Source of the DNA: Candidatus Methanolliviera sp. GoM_oil
Lineage (GTDB): Archaea > Halobacteriota > Methanoliparia > Methanoliparales > Methanoliparaceae
DNA: 5,701 nt
Assembly: GCA_902158735.1 (NCBI GenBank)
Contig: CABGHG010000116.1
Coordinates: 1-5,701, forward strand
Reading direction: 5' to 3'
Both the position numbers and the translations under genes were made by a program. Shown one piece after another: positions 1-4,657 of the stretch. How positions within the stretch are numbered: the first letter of the stretch is position 1; each line of letters starts with the position of its first letter. The notes beneath the pieces are model-generated. The model searched no databases, had not been told where the DNA came from, and was given only the letters and a program-made list of their open reading frames with translations.

Positions 1-1
1 G

Positions 2-460
2 TTTATCTCAGATCCCACGGGATCGGGTGACATGGTTTCCCGTGATGTGTTCAAAAAATTTATGTGCCCCTCCTTAACAGAGTTGATCATATCTCTAAAG
101 AGATGTGATCCTCGTATAAAACTTTTTCTACACATATGTGGCGATGTATCTGATCGATTGGACCTGATGGCAAGGACAGGAGTCGATGCGATAAGCATAG
201 ATCAAAAGGTGGATATTTTATATGCAAAGAGAGTCACGCACGATTTTTTAGGGGTATGCCTAATGGGTAACATAGATCCCGTTGGTATATTACAACAAGG
301 GACACCAAACGATGTCAAACGAGAGGCGATCCGATGTATAAATAAGGGCGAACACGGTGGAGGTTATGTACTGGCATCGGGATGTGTACTACCAGTAGTT
401 TCGCAGGAAAACGTCGAAGCGATGGTTAAAGTCGCAAAAACCAAAGGCGTATATTGTTGA
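2..460 (+). CDS. MtaA/MtbA-family methylcobamide:CoM methyltransferase (uroporphyrinogen decarboxylase fold), 5'-truncated
   Basis: This is the C-terminal part of a protein whose start lies left of the window; the frame is open from position 2 to the TGA at 458-460 (152 residues visible). The family transfers a methyl group from a methylated corrinoid protein to coenzyme M (or a related thiol), using a zinc site made of an HxC pair plus a distal Cys. All three are visible: His and Cys of HICGD (codons 131-133 and 137-139) and Cys of ASGCVLP (383-385). Other family-like segments are DPTGSGDMVS at the left edge, GVDAISIDQKV, LMGNIDPVGIL, and the C-terminal ENVEAMVKVAK helix. The zinc motif separates it from true HemE. 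Whether it acts in methanol, methylamine, methylthiol or another methyl pathway cannot be told from this fragment, because its partner corrinoid protein is not in view. The fold assignment is strong; the substrate is unknown. Confidence 0.88.
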   Translation, partial: FISDPTGSGDMVSRDVFKKFMCPSLTELIISLKRCDPRIKLFLHICGDVSDRLDLMARTGVDAISIDQKVDILYAKRVTHDFLGVCLMGNIDPVGILQQGTPNDVKREAIRCINKGEHGGGYVLASGCVLPVVSQENVEAMVKVAKTKGVYC

Positions 461-500
461 AATTAATTTTCCATTTTGAATAAGATTTAGAGAAAAAAAG

Positions 501-515
501 TATAATATATTTTTT
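501..515 (+). promoter_or_regulatory. TATA-box promoter candidate for the cupin gene
   Basis: The AT-rich core TATAATATATTTTTT is directly preceded by the purine run AGAAAAAAAG (491-500), which resembles an archaeal BRE plus TATA box. Transcription would be expected to begin near 527-535, giving the cupin mRNA a leader of roughly 115-125 nt. This is pattern-based only; general AT-richness could imitate it. Confidence 0.45.
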
Positions 516-536
516 GAATAATAAAAATGGATATAA

Positions 537-626
537 CCAGGAGTTACGGCTATTATCTCAACAGATGGTAAGATTTTTAACGCTCGTTTATCTGGAAAAG
601 AATTGAGTATGCACGTAAAATACTAA
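537..626 (+). other. Short open stretch with protein-like composition, possible gene remnant
   Basis: Between a TAA at 534-536 and a TAA at 624-626 one frame reads as 29 codons of ordinary-looking protein, including STDGKIFNARLSGKELS followed by MHVKY. It has no ATG/GTG/TTG at its beginning (the first is TTG 603) and no SD, so it is not a normal gene as it stands. It could be the decayed tail of a lost gene, or part of the cupin mRNA leader that is open by chance. I do not recognise the family. The overlapping frame at 527-571 encodes a 14-residue peptide starting with ATG. Confidence 0.2.
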
Positions 627-640
627 AGCACTGATATTTT

Positions 641-646
641 GGAGGT
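641..646 (+). promoter_or_regulatory. Shine-Dalgarno site that fixes the cupin start
   Basis: GGAGGT lies four bases before ATG 651. It decides for ATG 651 over the upstream in-frame TTG at 639, which would overlap this SD and has no SD of its own. Confidence 0.8.
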
Positions 647-650
647 AAAA

Positions 651-989
651 ATGAAGCACATAAACTATAAAGATGTAAAAGCAGAAGTAGTGAAGGAAGA
701 GGGTGCTAGAGCCGCAAAGATAAGATGGCTTATCACTGATAAAGACGGAGCCAAAAACTTTGCGATGCGGTTATTCGAGATCGAACCCGACGGCTATACA
801 CCATGGCACCAGCACGATTGGGAGCATGAAGTTTTTATTTTAGAGGGAGAAGGTACAGCTAGGGGTAAAGAAGGCGATTTTAAGTTTAAGGAAGGAGATG
901 TATTCTTCGTGCCACCAATGGAATGGCACCAATTCAGAAACACCGCTAAACGTGTATTAAAGGTTCTCTGTTTGATACCATATAAATAA
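651..989 (+). CDS. Small single-domain cupin protein
   Basis: This encodes a 112-residue protein forming one cupin (double-stranded beta-helix) domain. Cupin motif 1 is at residues 48-68: Gly48, His53 and His55 (HQH), Glu60, then the FILEGEG turn. Motif 2 is at residues 82-97: GDVFFVPP, His93 and Asn97, with Met90 where the consensus PxG has Gly. The three His and one Glu are the usual metal ligands, so a mononuclear metal site is likely. Stand-alone cupins of this size include sugar isomerases, dioxygenase-like enzymes, ligand sensors and proteins of unknown role, and nothing here singles one out. No signal peptide or membrane segment is seen, so it is probably cytoplasmic. It has its own upstream promoter candidate and is the last + strand gene before the convergent phoU, so it appears monocistronic. 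The upstream methyltransferase is a neighbour with no proven functional link. Confidence 0.9.
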   Translation: MKHINYKDVKAEVVKEEGARAAKIRWLITDKDGAKNFAMRLFEIEPDGYTPWHQHDWEHEVFILEGEGTARGKEGDFKFKEGDVFFVPPMEWHQFRNTAKRVLKVLCLIPYK

Positions 990-1004
990 ATTCTTGACGT
1001 TCTT

Positions 1005-1030
1005 CTCATCTGTCATGAGTGCTTTTTCTT
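1005..1030 (+). terminator. Hairpin plus T-run, candidate terminator after the cupin gene
   Basis: CTCAT (1005-1009) and ATGAG (1015-1019) form a 5-bp stem with a 5-nt loop, followed by TGCTTTTTCTT. The wider stretch to 1040 is T-rich on the + strand, which suits archaeal termination. The stem is short, so the T-rich tract may matter more than the hairpin. The 990-1097 gap separates two convergent genes, where terminators are expected. Confidence 0.4.
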
Positions 1031-1097
1031 ATGTTTCTTAATCATGTTTATACATCATTCCTTTCGTATAAACACTCTTCGTTATTTTCCTATAAAA

Positions 1098-2117
1098 TCA
1101 ATTACCTTTAATGATACTATTTGCCCCCATGTTAATACATATCTCCCCTATATCTTCTATGTATTCGGTTACCCTAACCAAACTATCGACGATCGAGAGT
1201 AGACAGATCATCTCACTTGGGACACATTCCCCCTTCAAGAGACCTTCTTTGACCTTTATACTCTTCTTAACCACCATTTCGGCATCATTTATCTTTTGGT
1301 TTGCGCCTTTTACATCTCTTTCTGAAAGTATCTCTAAAGAGGAAGAATATATGTCTTTTATGGCTTCGTACATATCGAATATTTGGGGCACATCCATTTT
1401 GTGCCCTATTTGAAGTACGTTCCCTGCCACCTTTTTCATATGATCTCCAATACGTTCCATGCTCTTTACGACAATCCTATAACCTAATGCAGCCTTTGGC
1501 TCTGTAATGCCTATCCTTTTTCCGATATCTGGAGAACCTATTGCCGCTTTTAGCTGTCTGACAGCCAATAAATAAAATCGATCGACCTCATTGTCCCGCT
1601 GAATGACATCCTCCGCGAGGAGCATATTGCCGTCTCCCAACGCCGCCATGGCGTCTTCCTGCATAGATTCTACAATATCATGTATGCTCTTTAGGACTTC
1701 ACTTAGTGGAAAGTCCTCATAATTTATAAAACTTCTAAATACCATCTCTGTGCCAGATTCTCCGACCACTTCAAGCCCCATTAGCCTCTTCCTAACTGCA
1801 TTTTTCATCCATTTTTTATCATCTTTACTAATCTCTTCTTTGAAGGATAATTTTATCAGGTCATTCCCCGCGAGATAATGCGCTATCAAAGATCTGTAAA
1901 CTTCCTCGATGGTTTCTTCAGGAGAGACGCCTATGACGGCTTTAGAGATCTCCTTCCCTTCCTTTCCCCCGATCAGGACCGTATCATCTGCTCTAAAAAC
2001 CAGTCTTACTTCATCTCCCCTTGAGATACCCATCTTCTTAATCCACTCTATAGGGAGAGATATGATATGTGTCGATCCACCCGTCACCTGAACCCTTCGC
2101 TTAACTTCTTTTGCCAT
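1098..2117 (-). CDS. phoU: PhoU-like phosphate regulator with N-terminal AbrB-type domain
   Basis: This encodes 339 residues with a mixed architecture. Residues 1-50 (KRRVQVTGGSTHIISLP, then WIKKMGISRGDEVRLVF) match the swapped-hairpin AbrB/SpoVT DNA-binding fold. From about residue 60 to the end the protein is helical and PhoU-like. Characteristic acidic clusters, which bind metal in PhoU, are visible at 174-180 (RDNEVDR), 221-226 (ERIGDH) and 318-325 (EYIEDIGE). PhoU proteins control the Pst transporter and, in bacteria, phosphate signalling through PhoR/PhoB. The AbrB fusion is a known archaeal arrangement and suggests direct DNA contact. At 339 residues it is longer than bacterial PhoU (about 235), as expected from the extra domain. 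The start ATG has GTGATC three bases upstream (2121-2126), matching the distal part of the archaeal SD complement. It is transcribed divergently from the pst operon, and cytoplasmic location is expected. Confidence 0.9.
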   Translation of the reverse strand: MAKEVKRRVQVTGGSTHIISLPIEWIKKMGISRGDEVRLVFRADDTVLIGGKEGKEISKAVIGVSPEETIEEVYRSLIAHYLAGNDLIKLSFKEEISKDDKKWMKNAVRKRLMGLEVVGESGTEMVFRSFINYEDFPLSEVLKSIHDIVESMQEDAMAALGDGNMLLAEDVIQRDNEVDRFYLLAVRQLKAAIGSPDIGKRIGITEPKAALGYRIVVKSMERIGDHMKKVAGNVLQIGHKMDVPQIFDMYEAIKDIYSSSLEILSERDVKGANQKINDAEMVVKKSIKVKEGLLKGECVPSEMICLLSIVDSLVRVTEYIEDIGEICINMGANSIIKGN

Positions 2118-2157
2118 TTAGATCACACTTCTTTGTTTACTATTAGATCATTACCAC

Positions 2158-2165
2158 TATATATA
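2158..2165 (-). promoter_or_regulatory. TATA-box candidate for phoU
   Basis: TATATATA on the - strand would place initiation near 2134, leaving a leader of about 17 nt before the phoU ATG. An alternative TATA-like element for phoU is the left arm of the inverted repeat (AGATTATATT read on the - strand, 2187-2178). The region is too AT-rich to choose with certainty. Confidence 0.35.
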
Positions 2166-2177
2166 CATATCGCTATC

Positions 2178-2206
2178 AATATAATCTATTTGGAAAAGAT
2201 TATATT
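2178..2206. repeat. Perfect 10-bp inverted repeat in the phoU-pst divergent region, candidate operator
   Basis: AATATAATCT (2178-2187) and AGATTATATT (2197-2206) are exact reverse complements separated by the 9-nt spacer ATTTGGAAA. The right arm overlaps the presumed TATA box of the pst operon, and the left arm presents the same sequence towards phoU. A dimeric regulator bound here could block both promoters. Alternatively the symmetry may simply reflect two back-to-back TATA elements. Confidence 0.5.
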
Positions 2207-2209
2207 ATA
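2194..2209 (+). promoter_or_regulatory. BRE/TATA promoter candidate for the pst operon
   Basis: The purine run AAAAGA (2194-2199) is followed by the AT core TTATATTATA (2200-2209). Initiation about 25 bp downstream, near 2230, would leave about 30 nt before the preferred TTG start at 2261 and only about 10 nt before the alternative GTG at 2240. Confidence 0.5.
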
Positions 2210-2247
2210 TGAAAAGATGGATAACTAACCGTAAATGCAGTGGCACA

Positions 2248-2253
2248 GGGAGG
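2248..2253 (+). promoter_or_regulatory. Shine-Dalgarno site supporting the TTG start of the first pstS
   Basis: GGGAGG is seven bases upstream of TTG 2261. The GTG at 2240 has no comparable site upstream, so this decides for the shorter protein. Confidence 0.6.
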
Positions 2254-2260
2254 CACATAT

Positions 2261-3103
2261 TTGGATAAGAATCTAAAGATGTTGTTATTACCGGTGGCAA
2301 TTTTGATTCTAATGGTATTATCAATCTTATTCGCAGTCAATTATCTCGGCAGAAGCGATGAGATAACGATAGCGGGTTCAACGACGATCCGTCCGATCGC
2401 GGAGAGGGCGGCAGACGAATATATGGCGGAACATCCAGGTCTCAAAATCTATGCAATGGGAGGAAGTTCAGGATATGGAATAGAGGCAGTGTTGAGTGGC
2501 AAGATAGACATAGGATGCGTATCGAGGGAACTCACCGATCAGGAGAGAGCAGAATACTGTCGCTTTCGCTATCCTCCCTTGGTTATTACCCCAATCGCGA
2601 GGGGCGGCGTCGTTCTGATAACATATCGGGGAAACCCGATCGATGGATTGATAAAAGAAGAGGTAAAGGATATATACGCGGGAAGGATCAAAAATTGGAA
2701 AGAAGTGGGGGGAGAGGATAAAAAGATCATCGTGATTGGGAGAATTAATGATTCGGGAACAAGAGATGTCTTCAAAGGGAATATAATGGGTGGAGAAGGA
2801 TTAACGGACGATATCATCGAGAGATCTTCGAACGATGCGGTGATGGATACCGTATTCACAAATAAAGGCGCTATCGGTTACATATCTCTCGGTCACGTCG
2901 ATCCTAGAAAGGCGGAGGTGTTGACATTGAACGGGATAAAACCGAGCGTCGAGAGCATCTCAAACGGCAGTTATCAGATCGTCAGGACGTTGTATATGGT
3001 AACGAAGGGGGAGCCGAAGGGATTGGAAAGGGATTTCATCGATTTTATTTTGAGTGAGAAGGGTCAAAGGATCATTGAAGAGGAGGGATTCGTATCAATA
3101 TAA
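2261..3103 (+). CDS. pstS: PstS-like phosphate-binding protein, membrane-anchored (first copy)
   Basis: This encodes 280 residues from TTG 2261; an in-frame GTG at 2240 would give 287. The TTG start has an SD and yields MDKNLKM, which parallels MDKKKM in the second copy. Residues 7-29 are one hydrophobic helix without a lipobox Cys or a clear signal-peptidase site, so the protein is probably held in the membrane with its binding domain outside. Family landmarks are GSTT (39-42), GGSSGYGIEA (67-76), VSRE (87-90), IKNWKEVGG (143-151), R161 and SGTRD (165-169), and GYISLG; the SGTR loop normally contacts phosphate. Compared with the second copy it has GG at 115-116 instead of DG, and RINDSGTR instead of RKSGSGTR, so affinity or ligand could differ. 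It is first in the operon. Its last codons carry the SD, and apparently the start, of the next gene. Confidence 0.9.
   Translation: MDKNLKMLLLPVAILILMVLSILFAVNYLGRSDEITIAGSTTIRPIAERAADEYMAEHPGLKIYAMGGSSGYGIEAVLSGKIDIGCVSRELTDQERAEYCRFRYPPLVITPIARGGVVLITYRGNPIDGLIKEEVKDIYAGRIKNWKEVGGEDKKIIVIGRINDSGTRDVFKGNIMGGEGLTDDIIERSSNDAVMDTVFTNKGAIGYISLGHVDPRKAEVLTLNGIKPSVESISNGSYQIVRTLYMVTKGEPKGLERDFIDFILSEKGQRIIEEEGFVSI
2686..2700 (+). repeat. 15-bp exact match to the second pstS (4231-4245)
   Basis: GATCAAAAATTGGAA occurs here and at 4231-4245, encoding the same IKNWK segment in both pstS copies. It reflects common descent of the two genes rather than an independent element. Confidence 0.8.
3047..3097 (+). 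repeat. 3' end of first pstS, near-copy of the second pstS 3' end (4598-4648)
   Basis: A codon-by-codon comparison by eye gives 42 of 51 identical bases with no gaps, with most differences at third positions. Both copies encode the ILSE-GQ-II-EEGFVS tail and both contain a GAGGA(G/A)GG stretch that can serve as the SD for the next gene. Confidence 0.8.
3081..3087 (+). promoter_or_regulatory. Shine-Dalgarno site inside pstS for the metallophosphoesterase
   Basis: AGGAGGG lies within the last codons of the first pstS. It is 6 nt before ATC 3094 and 12 nt before ATA 3100, both in the metallophosphoesterase frame, and 84 nt before the first canonical codon, GTG 3172. It therefore argues for a start near 3094-3100. 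Confidence 0.55.
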
Positions 3104-3834
3104 CGAAGATAATACATCTATCCGATATCCACGTCGGATCTCCACATTTTCTTCCTAACGTTCTGGAAGATGTGATTAATGATATAAACGAGATATCACC
3201 TGATTTAGTCGTTATTACGGGAGATCTGACAGATTTTGGTTATGTCTTTGAGTATGAGGAGGCGAAGAGATACGTCGATGAGATAGAATGCGAGCGAAAG
3301 GTGATCGTTCCAGGAAATCATGACGCGCGCAATTTGGGGTATCTTCTCTTTGAGGAGTTCTTCGGGAAGCGATTAAAAACGCTCAATTATAAGAATATAA
3401 CCGTCGTTGGTGTCGATTCTTCTGAGCCGGACATCGATGAGGGGCACATAGGGAGGGAGAAATATGAATATATCGAGGAGTCGTTTAACGGAGAGAATTT
3501 CAAAATATTCGCGCTCCACCATCACCTCCTTCCCGTTCCAATGTGCGGAAGGGAGAGGAACGTTCCCGTGGATGCAGGAGACATTTTGGAGTTGTTGGAT
3601 AGGTTAAAGGTGGATCTCGTACTCTGCGGTCATAGACACGTGCCCTGGGTCTGGAGACTGAACAATATGATCATCTTAAATGCTGGAACCACTTGCACGA
3701 ATAGAACAAAGGGGAGGATCGGACGGTCTTACAACCTGATCGAGCTTGATGAGGGGATGAGGATTTATAGGATCTCTCCAACGGGAGAGAGAAATATGGT
3801 AATAGATGAAAAGAGAATAACGGAGGTGAGGTAA
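3100..3834 (+). CDS. Calcineurin-like metallophosphoesterase with apparent non-canonical start
   Basis: This encodes a dinuclear-metal phosphoesterase of about 244 residues, counted from ATA 3100. All family motifs are present in order: D9-x-H11 (HLSDIHVG), G41-D42 (ITGDLTD), G72-N-H-D75 (PGNHDA), the His140-142 cluster (ALHHHLLP) and G177-H-x-H180 (CGHRHVP). The resemblance is to the CpdA/YfcE-type phosphodiesterases; the substrate is unknown. No signal peptide is seen, so it is probably cytoplasmic. The first ATG/GTG/TTG in frame is GTG 3172, which would remove the DIH motif. An in-frame TGA at 3076-3078 rules out a longer upstream start. The start is therefore ATA 3100, ATC 3094 or ATT 3088, or a mutated ATG. 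ATA 3100 overlaps the pstS stop as ATATAA, where a single A-to-G change would give ATGA. It ends one base before the second pstS, so it is clearly part of the pst operon. Family is certain; start is uncertain. Confidence 0.85.
   Translation: MTKIIHLSDIHVGSPHFLPNVLEDVINDINEISPDLVVITGDLTDFGYVFEYEEAKRYVDEIECERKVIVPGNHDARNLGYLLFEEFFGKRLKTLNYKNITVVGVDSSEPDIDEGHIGREKYEYIEESFNGENFKIFALHHHLLPVPMCGRERNVPVDAGDILELLDRLKVDLVLCGHRHVPWVWRLNNMIILNAGTTCTNRTKGRIGRSYNLIELDEGMRIYRISPTGERNMVIDEKRITEVR
3822..3829 (+). promoter_or_regulatory. Very strong Shine-Dalgarno site for the second pstS
   Basis: GGAGGTGA, a full match to the archaeal 16S tail complement, lies six bases before ATG 3836, within the end of the metallophosphoesterase gene. 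It is the best SD in the window and suggests this binding protein is translated more than its neighbours. Confidence 0.8.
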
Positions 3835-3835
3835 A

Positions 3836-4657
3836 ATGGATAAGAAAAAAATGATCTTTTCGATATTTTTGATCGCAATATTGACCGTTCCCGCGGTTCA
3901 CTCCGCAGAGGTTTTAACAATAACCGGATCTTCTACGGTTCTCCCAGTTGCAGCAAAGTGTGCCGAGGTCTTCAATGAAAAACAGGATGACATAATAGTG
4001 CAGGTGAGCGGGGGAGGATCCGGACACGGTATCGAGGCGGTTGCGACAGGAAAGGCTGACATAGGAATGGCTTCCCGTGAGGTGAAGGATTCCGAGATAA
4101 ATAAATACGGAGACAGGTTCATCGAACATACGATCGCAAAGGATGGCGTGGCGGTTGTCGTTAGTTCTGATATATACAAAAAAGTTCAAAATCTGACGAA
4201 AGAGCAGATAAAGATGATATTCGATGGAAAGATCAAAAATTGGAAGGAGGTCGGGGGACCTGACAGAAGGATACTCGTCGTCGTCAGGAAGAGCGGTTCT
4301 GGGACGAGAGATACATTTATGGAGGCGATATTCGGATCAAGCAAGGAGGAGGCGCGGGGTAAGTATATAGAGACGAGTGAAAATTCTGAAATGAAGACCG
4401 CGATCTCCCAAAGCGATATTGCGATAGGATATCTTGGGCTCGGCTATCTGGGCGGTAAAGAGGTGAAGGCAATCGCGGTAGATGGCGTCTTTCCGACGAA
4501 AGAGACCGTCAAAGACGGGACGTATCCAATCGCAAGATCGCTCTATCTCTACACGATGGGAAAGACTTCTTTAGAAGAGGGGAAATTTATCAACTTCATA
4601 TTGAGTGAAGAGGGTCAAAAGATCATCAAAGAGGAAGGATTTGTATCGGTCAGATGA
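3836..4657 (+). CDS. pstS: PstS-like phosphate-binding protein with signal peptide (second copy)
   Basis: This encodes 273 residues. The N-terminus is a classical signal peptide: MDKKK, a hydrophobic stretch at residues 6-20, and a likely cleavage after VHS (21-23) or one residue later. No lipobox Cys and no C-terminal anchor are visible, so the mature protein may be released to the cell-surface space. Phosphate-binding landmarks are GSSTVLP (31-37), SGGGSGHGIEA (58-68), ASRE (79-82), KDG (102-104), IKNWKEVGG (133-141) and R151-KSGSGTRD (152-159), all typical of PstS. It is clearly homologous to the first copy along the whole length, which suggests duplication followed by divergence. It begins one base after the metallophosphoesterase stop and overlaps pstC by four bases (ATGA), so translation of the operon is probably coupled. 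Its role is to capture phosphate and deliver it to PstC/PstA. Confidence 0.93.
   Translation: MDKKKMIFSIFLIAILTVPAVHSAEVLTITGSSTVLPVAAKCAEVFNEKQDDIIVQVSGGGSGHGIEAVATGKADIGMASREVKDSEINKYGDRFIEHTIAKDGVAVVVSSDIYKKVQNLTKEQIKMIFDGKIKNWKEVGGPDRRILVVVRKSGSGTRDTFMEAIFGSSKEEARGKYIETSENSEMKTAISQSDIAIGYLGLGYLGGKEVKAIAVDGVFPTKETVKDGTYPIARSLYLYTMGKTSLEEGKFINFILSEEGQKIIKEEGFVSVR
4231..4245 (+). repeat. 15-bp exact match to the first pstS (2686-2700)
   Basis: This is the second occurrence of GATCAAAAATTGGAA, coding for the conserved IKNWK segment of the duplicated pstS. Confidence 0.8.
4598..4648 (+). repeat. 3' end of second pstS, near-copy of the first pstS 3' end (3047-3097)
   Basis: This pairs with 3047-3097, with 42 of 51 bases identical by eye. 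It contains GAGGAAGG (4631-4638), which probably serves as a distant SD for pstC at ATG 4654. Confidence 0.75.

Noticed and set aside
2..460. True uroporphyrinogen decarboxylase (HemE)
   Set aside because: The HxC plus distal Cys zinc ligands are characteristic of the MtaA/MtbA branch, not of HemE.
606..623. Small hairpin AGTAT-N9-ATACT in the cupin leader
   Set aside because: A 5-bp AT-rich stem with a 9-nt loop is expected by chance, and no riboswitch-like architecture surrounds it.
639..650. TTG 639 as the start of the cupin gene
   Set aside because: The TTG overlaps the SD that serves ATG 651, and the added residues do not belong to the fold.
2118..2150. Direct repeat TTAGATCA (2118-2125 and 2143-2150)
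   Set aside because: Eight bases in AT-rich DNA, one copy overlapping the phoU SD; too weak to call an operator without conservation data.
2240..2260. GTG 2240 as the start of the first pstS
   Set aside because: It has no SD and lies only about 10 nt from the predicted transcript start; TTG 2261 has GGGAGG at good spacing and matches the N-terminus of the second copy. Still possible if the mRNA is leaderless.
3077..3103. Programmed -1 frameshift fusing PstS to the metallophosphoesterase
   Set aside because: The frames would permit it, but no convincing slippery heptamer is seen in the overlap, and the fusion would place a cytoplasmic-type enzyme outside the cell. An SD-led re-initiation explains the junction more simply.
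3172..3834. Start of the metallophosphoesterase at GTG 3172 (220 residues)
   Set aside because: It would remove the first strand and the DIH metal-binding motif, and it has no good SD; the in-frame sequence upstream is clearly part of the family fold.
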